Positions 6,614 to 13,838 of a stretch of DNA of 28,037 bases are shown here, piece after piece. The DNA is taken from NCBI GenBank assembly GCA_905187695.1, contig CAJJIY010000019.1, positions 1 through 28,037 on the forward strand, written 5' to 3'. Each line of letters starts with the position of its first letter. Position 1 is the stretch's first letter. The notes beneath the pieces were generated by a model. That model ran no database searches, had not been told where the DNA came from, and worked only from the letters and a program-made list of their open reading frames with translations. The stretch comes from an uncultured Eubacteriales bacterium (GTDB taxonomy: Bacteria > Bacillota > Clostridia > Oscillospirales > CAG-272). Both the position numbers and the translations under genes were made by a program.

Positions 6614-8039
6614 AGTCAGCGCCTCCTTCTACCTTTAACATTGCATTATACTCCGCAACGCCTCCATAATGTTTAAATGTATTATTAACATCAAACGGAA
6701 CTAATTGCATGGATTCCATATTGCTCATCTCATGCCATGTAAGGTTATTGGTTATTCGATATTCTTCAACCTGGCGAGCTGTCCATGAACGTCCCATATG
6801 CTGTTTTTTTGTCCAAAGCTCAGCCAAAGCGGTGTTGGCTTGCTCATAGTTACCACCAGGCCCGAGACGTTTATCTGTCATCTTAGGAATCTCTACCTCC
6901 GCTATTGCGTACGGTGAAAAATCCGGAATACCATTTTTATAAGACACCTTCGTGATCTTTGTTCCGTTATATATAACTGGTTCTTTTAATATGAATTCAG
7001 ATTCCCCTTCGATTCCAGTCCACTCTCCAAGTCCCTTGGTTTTCATTTGCTCTAAGTGTTTTATTCTTTTTTGGTAATTTGTGTATGGCGTATGGTATTT
7101 ATGAAAATATTCATATCCTTCCGCACCGCCATAAACGACACCGATGATCGAACCCCACATGTAACCATCCGCTGCATTTTCGATTGCTTTTTGTGCAGAG
7201 GAAGCACCAACTTTTTGCCAATCAATGTTTTCCCAATCAATATTAGCGGCATCTGTTGCTTGGAATGTTTTTACGGCATTATACCCCGCAGTGACAGTTC
7301 CTGCTGTGCCAGCCAATACCGAAACACCGGCTATTACAAGTTTTATACCAGCAGCAACACTTACTCCCGAACTACCACCGGAAGGTATTGCGGCAACTAA
7401 ACCAACTGCAGACAGTATTAGACCAACGGTTGCCGTTGCAAAACCGATAACAGCAGATGTTCTTCCAGTCTCATCAATTGCATTCGTTGCACCGGTTAAA
7501 CCACCAAATAGAGAACCTCCTGCAGCGCCAGCGCCTGCAAATTTTACTGCTTCGTCGGCTGCTGCTGTTACGATACTTGCTACAGGGTCAGGTAAACCAA
7601 CCTTCTTCAAAATAACAACTGTGACAATTACGCCGGAGCCAATAGCAACTTTTGTAAGCAAAGAGGTGATATCGACATCCGCGCCAAACAATTGCGCTGT
7701 CTGACTATTTGCAGCGAATTCCTCAATATTATCTTGCGGCACAAAGATTGTTTTGCAGAGGATGACCTCATCTATGGTATTTTCTTCAAGAAGCAACTCT
7801 GCAATCTGATTTTCAACCAGGACAAATTCTTCTAAGTAAACTTCCTCGGTAATAAATTCCGTGAAAACCGTTTCTGTGATAATGTGTTCTGTCTGTGTGT
7901 TTTCAACCAATGTCTCTCCATTAGGATCAGACAAAACAGGATTAGGAGGCGATCCGGAACAGCCGACTGTGGTTAATAAAATAGCAATAACCAAAACAAT
8001 GGACAAGATTTTTCTAAGTAAATTTCCGCTTATTGACAT
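6606..8039 (-). CDS. Lipoprotein polymorphic toxin with C-terminal HNH-type nuclease domain
   Basis: This 477-aa protein has four parts. Residues 1-27 are a lipoprotein signal (T-V-G-C, Cys27). Residues 50-94 are nine consecutive pentads with Glu at position 2 of each and mostly hydrophobic residues at positions 4 and 5. Residues about 124-260 are a Gly/Ala-rich hydrophobic region with three or four possible membrane segments. Residues about 267-312 (IDWQKVG...AADGYMWG) resemble the pre-toxin linker of Clostridial toxins. The end (about 319-477) matches the colicin-DNase/WHH branch of the HNH/EndoVII superfamily: GIPDFSPYA..EVEI, then W435-H436-E437, M-Q-L-V-P at 444-448 and H457-Y-G-G. The second His of the usual WHH motif is Glu here. 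It overlaps the regulator by 10 bases and the presumed immunity gene by 8. I infer a membrane-anchored or released antibacterial nuclease. Confidence 0.8.
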   Translation of the reverse strand: MSISGNLLRKILSIVLVIAILLTTVGCSGSPPNPVLSDPNGETLVENTQTEHIITETVFTEFITEEVYLEEFVLVENQIAELLLEENTIDEVILCKTIFVPQDNIEEFAANSQTAQLFGADVDITSLLTKVAIGSGVIVTVVILKKVGLPDPVASIVTAAADEAVKFAGAGAAGGSLFGGLTGATNAIDETGRTSAVIGFATATVGLILSAVGLVAAIPSGGSSGVSVAAGIKLVIAGVSVLAGTAGTVTAGYNAVKTFQATDAANIDWENIDWQKVGASSAQKAIENAADGYMWGSIIGVVYGGAEGYEYFHKYHTPYTNYQKRIKHLEQMKTKGLGEWTGIEGESEFILKEPVIYNGTKITKVSYKNGIPDFSPYAIAEVEIPKMTDKRLGPGGNYEQANTALAELWTKKQHMGRSWTARQVEEYRITNNLTWHEMSNMESMQLVPFDVNNTFKHYGGVAEYNAMLKVEGGADFD

Positions 8040-9016
8040 TCTATCACCTCGCCAACCATATTCTTGTATTCCTCTGTCAAGCTGGCAGGGGACAAAATCC
8101 GCATCTGCTTACCGAACTGGAACAACCATCCCCAGAAGGTGGGACTGATTTGCACCTTTACGGTTGCCACGCACGTATGCTCGTGAGTACGGATCATTTT
8201 TGTGTTCTCGCCAAATTTGTCGTAAACTACGCCAATTAGCTTATCGTCAAATTCGATTACGATGTCAACGAGCTGTCCGCCGTACATTTTGAAAACTCGC
8301 TCAGTATAACCGGCAACTTCGTTTCGCAGCGCCAACGCCTTTTGCGATACCGGTTCATCTATGATTTCGATGCTATCCATACGGTCAATTCTGTAATTTG
8401 CCGTACTGTCGTGCTTAGCGCTGTACACCACGATATAGTAGTTATCCTCATAGAATACCAACGCCACAGGCTCTACAACGTAACGATGCCCCTCACGGCG
8501 ATATACTTTTTCACTGTGTTCGTCCAAATCGAAATAACGGAACAGCACCTTGTTTTGCTGTTGGATCGCATCCTCTAAATAACCCACACTATAGTAAATC
8601 GTTTCATTGCTGTGCTTCCGAGTATTGAAGCATACAAGGTTGCTTTGCAGAATATCTGCCTGGTGGATGCCTCCCAATGCTGCAATCTTATCAATCAATT
8701 CTGCACTCTTTTTCTCAGTAATGAAATTTGCCGCCTGCACCGCATCAATCAATATTTTCAGCTCTGGGACAGAGAAACTCCGATCTGCAATGTAATATCC
8801 CTTTTCTTTGCCGACTCTGCACCACATAACTTCATATCCCTGCTCGTTCAAAAGGGAAATGTCTTTGGCTAATGTTCGTCTTTCACAAGAGATTCCCATA
8901 ATACTTAAGCGGTTGCATATTTCTTTGGTCGAGAGCGGGTGAAGTTCATCCGTTTCTTGCCGTAATAATTCCATCAACTTCAAAAGCTTGATTTTTTGTT
9001 GATTATTGTTTATCAC
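8030..9016 (-). CDS. WYL-domain transcriptional regulator
   Basis: A 328-aa regulator with the standard three parts: an N-terminal winged helix-turn-helix (about residues 8-65, LSTKEICNRL...RTLAKDISLL), a WYL domain (about 140-225, with YRREGHRYVVEPVALVFYED and Y..Y....RIDRM), and a C-terminal WCX-type domain (about 240-325). WYL regulators sense ligands, often nucleic acids or nucleotides, and commonly control phage-defence and mobile-element genes. The start is GTG at 9016 behind GGAGGTG. It is the first gene of the operon and overlaps the toxin start by 10 bases, so it is made together with the toxin and probably controls the promoter at 9049-9077 itself. Repressor or activator cannot be told. 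Confidence 0.9.
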   Translation of the reverse strand: MINNNQQKIKLLKLMELLRQETDELHPLSTKEICNRLSIMGISCERRTLAKDISLLNEQGYEVMWCRVGKEKGYYIADRSFSVPELKILIDAVQAANFITEKKSAELIDKIAALGGIHQADILQSNLVCFNTRKHSNETIYYSVGYLEDAIQQQNKVLFRYFDLDEHSEKVYRREGHRYVVEPVALVFYEDNYYIVVYSAKHDSTANYRIDRMDSIEIIDEPVSQKALALRNEVAGYTERVFKMYGGQLVDIVIEFDDKLIGVVYDKFGENTKMIRTHEHTCVATVKVQISPTFWGWLFQFGKQMRILSPASLTEEYKNMVGEVIECQ

Positions 9017-9048
9017 GGGACACCTCCATATAATCTGAAAACAAAATT

Positions 9049-9077
9049 ATTATATCACAAATTTCAACTTTTTTCAA
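9049..9077 (-). promoter_or_regulatory. Promoter of the toxin and transporter operon
   Basis: On the minus strand TTGAAA (9077-9072) and TATAAT (9054-9049) are separated by exactly 17 bases. The predicted start site lies about 25 bases upstream of the regulator's start codon. GTTGAAA occurs twice in the -35 and spacer region, 10 bases apart. Confidence 0.8.
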
Positions 9078-9086
9078 CTGATTGCT

Positions 9087-9114
9087 GTCACTAGTTAGTG
9101 ACACTAATGAGTGA
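9087..9114. promoter_or_regulatory. Candidate operator: palindrome within a 13-bp tandem repeat
   Basis: GTCACTAGTTAGTGAC (9087-9102) is a perfect palindrome with 7-bp arms and a GT centre. Its 13-base segment CACTAGTTAGTGA (9089-9101) is repeated at 9102-9114 as CACTAATGAGTGA, 11 of 13 bases the same. The site sits 10 bases upstream of the -35 box, where an activator or an autoregulating WYL protein could bind. Confidence 0.6.
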
Positions 9115-9571
9115 AATTTATGCATACCTGAAAATTTTTTAGTCAATAATTTTAAAATTGTCATCAATATATTTTGAGTAAATGCCGTTACTCCAATAGC
9201 CACCTTAATTCTCAATGTAGTTCTCATCTAAGAGATTCAAACCCTTTTCATTAACGATTTCTTTATTATCTCAATATCAGGCAATTCAGATGATTTGCCA
9301 AATCCATCAAAACTATGAACGCTCCCCAGTCTTTGATTGCTGTTTTAATTGCAATACTCAATCATGTTCCCACCACCACTGATATAGTGAATCGAACATG
9401 GCAAATACTAATATTCCGATTTGCCTTTACAGGAGGCATCAACAGTATAAATAAAGATGGGCATAATAATCAGATTCGAAAGAATACGTACCGTAATATA
9501 CGATAGCCATTTGAATTTGTTCATCGATAAGCAATTACTAAATACAGGGGCACTGCCTTTTTATACACAGA
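9115..9571. other. AT-rich gene-free region, possibly decayed genes
   Basis: No supported gene is seen in these 457 bases. Open frames such as a 63-codon frame at 9315-9506 (plus) and a 38-codon frame at 9408-9524 (minus, with one membrane-like segment) lack ribosome sites. Fragments with protein-like composition appear in several minus-strand frames, so this may be the remains of a degraded gene at the island edge, but I could not identify it. Confidence 0.4.
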
Positions 9572-9826
9572 AATTTAACAATGTTTTTTTGTGAAAAACG
9601 AAAAAAGGGCGGTTTTCGGAGAGAAAAACTCTCTGAAAACCGCCCTGAAATAGCGTTCCACCAGTCCGATTCCGCGCACAAGGTCGAAATCGGCGTTTGG
9701 CATCTTTTTATTTTTGCTTTAATTCGAATTTTGAGAAAAGCCACACTTCGCAAGCGAAGCGTAGGAAAACGGCGAAAAACGAAGAAAACCCGAGAAAATC
9801 TCGGGTTTTTCGACCGGCATCTTTTA
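9572..9826. repeat. Hairpin repeat, copy B
   Basis: Diverged direct copy of 1920-2154, placed directly downstream of the tRNA operon on the minus strand. It has the same lead-in, the same ACGAAAAAAGGG block, a variable hairpin (9606-9623 with 9629-9646, 18 pairs with one G-T) and the same conserved hairpin (9785-9809). It also has an extra small hairpin, CTTCG-CAAG-CGAAG, near 9746 that copy A lacks. Confidence 0.75.
9785..9809. terminator. Terminator of the tRNA operon
   Basis: A perfect 11-bp stem (9785-9795 with 9799-9809) with an AAA loop, 31 bases beyond the end of tRNA-Cys on the minus strand and followed there by TTTTC. It is identical in stem and loop to 2113-2137. Confidence 0.8.
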
Positions 9827-9839
9827 AGACCGGAACACT

Positions 9840-9913
9840 TGGAGGCGCCACCCGGAATCGGACCGGGGATAAGGGTTTTGCAGACCCGTGCCTTACCGCT
9901 TGGCCATGGCGCC
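9840..9913 (-). tRNA. tRNA-Cys (GCA)
   Basis: A 74-base cloverleaf on the minus strand with acceptor GGCGCCA/TGGCGCC, anticodon loop CTGCAAA (GCA), discriminator U and an encoded CCA (9842-9840). The outermost anticodon-stem pair looks like a C-U mismatch. Last gene of the Val-Asp-Gly-Cys operon, so it is next to the island. Confidence 0.95.
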
Positions 9914-9916
9914 ATA

Positions 9917-9992
9917 TGGAGCGGATTACGGGGCTCGAACCCGCCACCTCGACCTTGGCAAGGTCGCGCTCTACCAAATGAGCTAAATCCGC
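9917..9992 (-). tRNA. tRNA-Gly (GCC)
   Basis: A 76-base cloverleaf on the minus strand with acceptor GCGGATT/AATCCGC, anticodon loop TTGCCAA (GCC), GGTTCGA in the T-loop region and an encoded CCA. It lies 3 bases upstream of tRNA-Cys. Confidence 0.96.
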
Positions 9993-10013
9993 AGGATATT
10001 CTGTTTTCGGCCG

Positions 10014-10090
10014 TGGCGACCCGGATGGGACTCGAACCCACGACCTCTAGCGTGACAGGCTAGCGTTCTAACCAACTGAACTACCGGGCC
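10014..10090 (-). tRNA. tRNA-Asp (GTC)
   Basis: A 77-base cloverleaf on the minus strand with acceptor GGCCCGG/CCGGGTC (one G-U), anticodon stem CTAGC/GCTAG around CTGTCAC (GTC), and an encoded CCA. Confidence 0.96.
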
Positions 10091-10095
10091 ATGTT

Positions 10096-10171
10096 TGGTG
10101 GGAACAACAGGGCTCGAACCTGTGACCCTCTGCTTGTAAGGCAGATGCTCTCCCAGCTGAGCTATGCTCCC
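10096..10171 (-). tRNA. tRNA-Val (TAC)
   Basis: A 76-base cloverleaf on the minus strand with acceptor GGGAGCA/TGTTCCC (one mispair or wobble), anticodon stem TCTGC/GCAGA around CTTACAA (TAC), and an encoded CCA. First gene of the tRNA operon. Confidence 0.96.
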
Positions 10172-10191
10172 AAGGTGATGGCGCGGGCTTT

Positions 10192-10220
10192 ATTATATCA
10201 TGCCGGACGCACTTTGTCAA
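10192..10220 (-). promoter_or_regulatory. Consensus promoter of the tRNA operon
   Basis: On the minus strand a perfect TTGACA (10220-10215) and a perfect TATAAT (10197-10192) with a 17-base spacer ending in TGA. It lies 20 bases before tRNA-Val and is followed by a GC-rich stretch, as at stringently controlled stable-RNA promoters. Confidence 0.93.
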
Positions 10221-10260
10221 CACTTTTTTGGGAAAATCTTAAAAAGAACCGCACACTTCA

Positions 10261-10289
10261 TTGACGGCAAAGAAAGGCCATGATATAAT
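10261..10289 (+). promoter_or_regulatory. Promoter of the FkbM-like methyltransferase gene
   Basis: TTGACG (10261-10266), 17-base spacer, TATAAT (10284-10289), divergent from the tRNA promoter. Its position shows that the open frame reaching back to a TTG at 10261 cannot be the true start of the gene. Confidence 0.85.
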
Positions 10290-10374
10290 AAAGAGCAGAA
10301 TTATTGAAAAACAGCGCCCGGTCTTTCCATTTTACGCAGAAAAAAGGAAAAGCGTTCCGAGCCAAAGGATGTTT

Positions 10375-11460
10375 ATGCTGCCTGATTTCAAACATGACCT
10401 CTGGGAAGTGCTTGCCCGGACTCACAAAAAAATATTTTTATACGGCATGGGCAACGGCGCGGATAAAATTCTTTCGGTCTGTACCAAAAAGGGCATTCCG
10501 GTAGAAGGCTTCTTCGCCAACGATGCGTTTGTGCGCGGGCAGTCTTTTCACGGCAAACGGGTCATGACCTTTGCCGAAGTAAAAGAGACCTACGGGGCGG
10601 AAAATCTGCTCGCCCTGCTGTCCTTCGGCACGGCACGGCCGGAGGTGCTCTCCCTCATCTGCTCGGTGGCCGGATGTTGCGAACTGTACGCGCCGGATGT
10701 GCCGGTCTGCGGAGAAACGCTTTTTGACCGCGCCTTTTATCTCGCGCACCGAAAAGAACTGGAAGAGACCCGGGCGCTTTTCTCGGACGAGGAATCCCGC
10801 TTCATTTTTGACCGGGTGCTTTCCTACAAACTGACCGGGGAAATCTCTTATCTTCTGGAAGCCGTCAGCGACCCACGCGCCGTGTGGAAAACGCTTATTC
10901 TGCCTCAAAAAGCGCACACCGTTGCGGATCTGGGCGCTTATACCGGCGATACCGCGGCGGCCCTGCTCGCCGCTCCCGGCTCGGAAATCCGGAAGATCTA
11001 TGCCATAGAACCCGACCGCCGGAACTTCCAAAAGCTTTCCGCCTTTGCCGAAAAAGAAAAAAACGCCGCAATCATTCCCATCCGAGCCGCCGCATGGAAT
11101 CAAAAAGAAGAATTGGCTTTCCGGAGCAGCGGAAACCGGAACGCCACCCTTTCCGCGGCGGGAAATCCGGCTCATTTGGAGCGGGTTCCGGGCGAAAGGC
11201 CGGACGAGTTGCTTGCCGGTGTTCCGATCGATTTCATCAAATACGATGTGGAGGGCGCCGAGCGGGAGGCGCTCCTTGGCTCAGCCGGAATCCTTCAAAA
11301 AGATCGCCCCCTTCTGGCGCTTTCGCTTTATCACCGCAGTAAAGATCTTTTTGCCCTGCCGCTCCTTTTAAAAGAACATTTTCCCTTTTACCGCCACTTT
11401 TACCTGCGCCGCTTTGCCGGCCTGCCCGCATGGGATATTATTTTATTTGCAAAAGCGTAA
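10375..11460 (+). CDS. FkbM-family SAM-dependent methyltransferase
   Basis: A 361-aa protein with a class I methyltransferase domain of the FkbM type in its second half: SAM motif VADLGAYTGD at residues 183-192, the acidic YAIEPD at the next strand, and the typical KYDVEGAE at about 289-296. FkbM enzymes O-methylate sugars, polyketides or other small molecules; the substrate here is unknown. The first half starts with a Rossmann-like segment (KIFLYGMGNGADKI), seen in many Firmicutes FkbM proteins, that may bind a nucleotide or partner. I chose ATG at 10375 because AAAGGA at 10364-10369 is spaced 5 bases from it; ATG at 10369 overlaps that site. The gene is transcribed alone from 10261-10289 and ends at a terminator. 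Codon use is GC-rich, unlike the region left of the tRNAs. Confidence 0.85.
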   Translation: MLPDFKHDLWEVLARTHKKIFLYGMGNGADKILSVCTKKGIPVEGFFANDAFVRGQSFHGKRVMTFAEVKETYGAENLLALLSFGTARPEVLSLICSVAGCCELYAPDVPVCGETLFDRAFYLAHRKELEETRALFSDEESRFIFDRVLSYKLTGEISYLLEAVSDPRAVWKTLILPQKAHTVADLGAYTGDTAAALLAAPGSEIRKIYAIEPDRRNFQKLSAFAEKEKNAAIIPIRAAAWNQKEELAFRSSGNRNATLSAAGNPAHLERVPGERPDELLAGVPIDFIKYDVEGAEREALLGSAGILQKDRPLLALSLYHRSKDLFALPLLLKEHFPFYRHFYLRRFAGLPAWDIILFAKA

Positions 11461-11486
11461 AAAAGACCCCGTTCGGGGTCTTTTTT
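11461..11486 (+). terminator. Terminator after the methyltransferase gene
   Basis: A perfect stem AAAAGACCCC/GGGGTCTTTT with a GTTC loop and a T-run, starting directly after the stop codon. The A-run on the left lets it also stop the convergent hydrolase gene. Confidence 0.92.
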
Positions 11487-11491
11487 CTTTT

Positions 11492-12628
11492 TTATCCCTC
11501 CAGTCCCTCATAAATCAGGTTTCTGAGACGGGGATGGAGAAAATAATAACCGTAAGAACAGGAACGGACATGGGTAAGATAAACCGCGGCCACACGGTTT
11601 TGAGTATCAAACATGGAAAAAGCATTGGCCGCGCTGTCCCAGCCGAATTCCCCGACGGGAGATTTTGAAAAAGAAAGGAAAGGATGGGTATGTACCCGAC
11701 AGCAAAGACCAAAGCCGTAGCCATAAAAGCGACGGCTGACAAAATCCAACCGGGCGCTGTCGGAAAGCCGGTCCTCCTGCATCCTGCGCACCGTTTCCGG
11801 CTTCAGAAAGCGATACCCGTTTGCCCCCTTTCCGTCTCCTGCCAACATGGCGGCGAATTTGTTGTAAGCATCCGCGCCGGCAAATAGCCCCGCGCCGCCC
11901 GATTCATAAATCGGCGAAAGGTCATTATATTCGTTGACCTGAGACCGCACGGTGGCCGTTCCCTTTTCGTCGTGATAAGTATAAAGCGTAGCCAATTTTT
12001 CACGCTGTTTTTCATCCGGTCGGAAGCCGATATCCGTCATTTCCAGCGGATCAAACAGTTTTTCTTTCAAATAATCCGAATATTTCCGCCCGCCGGCCAC
12101 CTCCACCACAGCCGCCAGCACATCGTGGCAAAGGCTGTACTGATAATGCGTGCCGGGGTCAAACGAAAGCGGGATATCGGCCATGGCACTGACCACCTTG
12201 AAGGTGTCCGCCGTTTTGTCCTCCCGGAAAGGCAACAGCGGACCGGCGTCAAGATCATATTGCATCCCTGCCGTCATGGTGAACAGATGTAAGATCGTCA
12301 CGGGCGTTTCGGGCGCGCGCAACGCTCCGGTCCTCTGATCCCGGACTTTGACATGGGCAAAAGCGGGAATATACCGCGAAACGGGGTCGGAAAGTCTGAT
12401 TTTTCCCTCTTCCACCAGTCGCATGGCTGCCGCGCAGGTGACCGGCTTGGTGCAGGAATAAAGAAAATAAAGGTCGCCCGGTTTTCCCGGCCGTCCGCCG
12501 GCCGCGCCGCCGTCCTGTACGGTTTCATGAAAAACCTCTTTGCCGTCCTTCAGGACCGTCAGTTCAGCCTGAGGGATCCCCCTTGCCGGAAAAGTCTCCA
12601 AAAATGCCCGTAATTTTTCAAAATTCAT
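11492..12628 (-). CDS. Class C beta-lactamase-like serine hydrolase
   Basis: A 378-aa cytoplasmic-looking protein of the beta-lactamase/transpeptidase-like family, which includes esterases such as EstB, D-aminopeptidases and class C enzymes. The catalytic S-x-x-K is S58-C-T-K61, followed by the usual helix with MRLVEEGKIRLSDPVSRYIP. The second motif is Y-S-L in HYQYSLCHD in place of the classical Y-x-N. The third is FGWDSAAN in place of KTG or HTG, as in esterase-like members. There is no signal peptide, so cell-wall work is unlikely; esterase or amidase activity is a better guess. I chose ATG at 12628, which has GAGG at a good distance, over the longer frame to 12667. A TATAAT at 12678-12673 on the minus strand may be its -10 box. 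Confidence 0.88.
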   Translation of the reverse strand: MNFEKLRAFLETFPARGIPQAELTVLKDGKEVFHETVQDGGAAGGRPGKPGDLYFLYSCTKPVTCAAAMRLVEEGKIRLSDPVSRYIPAFAHVKVRDQRTGALRAPETPVTILHLFTMTAGMQYDLDAGPLLPFREDKTADTFKVVSAMADIPLSFDPGTHYQYSLCHDVLAAVVEVAGGRKYSDYLKEKLFDPLEMTDIGFRPDEKQREKLATLYTYHDEKGTATVRSQVNEYNDLSPIYESGGAGLFAGADAYNKFAAMLAGDGKGANGYRFLKPETVRRMQEDRLSDSARLDFVSRRFYGYGFGLCCRVHTHPFLSFSKSPVGEFGWDSAANAFSMFDTQNRVAAVYLTHVRSCSYGYYFLHPRLRNLIYEGLEG

Positions 12629-12709
12629 CTGAAAATCCTCGCTTTTATTTGCTTTGGTCTTTTTCACACCTTATTATAAGCCAAAATATGAACACCGGAT
12701 GAACAAAAA

Positions 12710-12753
12710 GCCCGCCGGCGGAAAATCGGAAACTTCCGAAATCCGCGGCGGGC
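12710..12753 (-). terminator. Terminator after the 55-aa membrane protein gene
   Basis: GCCCGCCG (12710-12717) pairs with CGGCGGGC (12746-12753), with a small TCGGAA-TTCCGA hairpin inside. On the minus strand the stem is followed by TTTTTG. It lies 14 bases after the stop of the small gene. Confidence 0.85.
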
Positions 12754-12767
12754 GGCCGGTTCACCTT

Positions 12768-12935
12768 TCAGCACTGCATCTTATCGTGGATCTTTTCACC
12801 CATATCCTCGATCATCCGGGCCGTCTTTTTCATAAACCGGCGGGTCTCGCTCTTCCCGCCGATGACCATGCCGACTGCGCCGGCCACCACAATCCCGGTC
12901 AGAATCCCCATTGTCTTCACAGCTGATTTTTTCAT
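12768..12935 (-). CDS. Small single-span membrane protein (YtxH-like)
   Basis: A 55-aa protein: MKKSAVKTM, then one Gly/Val-rich membrane span (about residues 9-27, ILTGIVVAGAVGMVIGG), then a basic amphipathic tail (KSETRRFMKKTARMIEDMG) ending in KIHDKMQC. The ribosome site GGGGAAAG lies 4 bases before the ATG, and a strong terminator follows. The arrangement resembles YtxH-type or similar general membrane-anchored proteins of Firmicutes; the function is unknown. Both flanks have signals of a separate transcript, which supports a real gene despite its size. Confidence 0.8.
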   Translation of the reverse strand: MKKSAVKTMGILTGIVVAGAVGMVIGGKSETRRFMKKTARMIEDMGEKIHDKMQC

Positions 12936-13036
12936 GCTCTTTCCCCTTTTCTTTTTTCTTAGTTTGAAACCGGATGAACGGCTTTATGCGTTCAATCCTT
13001 TTTTACAATATTTTATTTTTTCCCGATGCTTTCCTC

Positions 13037-13065
13037 TTGCTTTTATTTTCAAAATATGGTATGAT
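13037..13065 (+). promoter_or_regulatory. Promoter of the DUF6062-SGNH-mnmM-GH2 operon
   Basis: TTGCTT (13037-13042), 17-base spacer, TATGAT (13060-13065), ending 26 bases before the start codon. The -35 box is weaker than others in the window. Confidence 0.7.
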
Positions 13066-13091
13066 AGTGAAGAATGGAAAGGAGCGCGCAA

Positions 13092-13838
13092 ATGGAACAA
13101 ATCTACACCATTCCGGTCAATGAAGCCCTGGAGACCACCGCGGCCGACCCCGCTTGCGGTTGCCCCATGTGCCTGCTTTATCGAAAGCTGGAAGAAAACG
13201 AGCTGGATCTCATTTTGGGCGCTTCCATGATGGAGCCGGATGTCCGGATCCGCACCAATAAGGAGGGCTTTTGCCGGACGCATTATGACATGATGTTCGT
13301 CCGCAAAAACCGTCTTGGCATGGCGCTGACGCTGGAAAGTCATCTGGCCGAACTGGCCGGCGATCTGAAAGACGGCCCGCTCCGGAAACTGACCGGCAAG
13401 ACCGGCGCAGGCGCGGCCAAGCGCATCAACGCGCTGGAAAAAAGCTGTTATGTCTGCTCCCGCGTGGACTTTCACTTTCAGCACATGGCCGAAACGCTGG
13501 TGTTGCTCTTCGCCGCAGACGATGAAGAGGAGCATTTTGCCGCCAAACTGAAGGCTCAGCCATATTTCTGCCTGCCGCACTACCGGCTGTTGCTGGAGAT
13601 CGGCGCTGCCCACCTGAACAAGAAAAAAGCGGCCGGATTTACCGCCGTTTTAGGGGATGTGACAGAAAAATATCTGGCCGAACTGCAAAAGGACATCAGC
13701 TGGTTCTGCAAAAAATTCGATTACCGCTTTGACGCCGAACCGTGGGGAAACTCAAAGGACAGCGTGGAACGCGCCATCCGCTTCCTGCGCTCGGATATTC
13801 ACCAGATCAAAGGAAAAGAGAAAGACAAAACGCCATGA
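13092..13838 (+). CDS. DUF6062-like cysteine-rich protein
   Basis: A 248-aa soluble protein with paired Cys/His motifs: CGCPMC at 22-27, FCRTHYD near 79-85, CYVC near 119-122 with a downstream HFQH, and FCLPHYRLLL near 161-170. This pattern matches my memory of the DUF6062 family of Firmicutes, whose function is unknown; the metal-ligand-like spacing suggests zinc or an Fe-S cluster. The chosen ATG follows AAAGGAG by 7 bases; the frame is open 6 codons further but without a ribosome site. It is the first gene of an operon: its stop overlaps the SGNH hydrolase start (ATGA). Confidence 0.8.
   Translation: MEQIYTIPVNEALETTAADPACGCPMCLLYRKLEENELDLILGASMMEPDVRIRTNKEGFCRTHYDMMFVRKNRLGMALTLESHLAELAGDLKDGPLRKLTGKTGAGAAKRINALEKSCYVCSRVDFHFQHMAETLVLLFAADDEEEHFAAKLKAQPYFCLPHYRLLLEIGAAHLNKKKAAGFTAVLGDVTEKYLAELQKDISWFCKKFDYRFDAEPWGNSKDSVERAIRFLRSDIHQIKGKEKDKTP

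Noticed and set aside
9408..9524. 38-codon minus-strand frame with a membrane-like segment
   Set aside because: No ribosome site, no promoter and no family resemblance; more likely a remnant.
10261..10374. N-terminal extension of the FkbM-like gene to a TTG at 10261
   Set aside because: The extension runs through the -35 and -10 boxes of the gene's own promoter, so it cannot be translated from that transcript.
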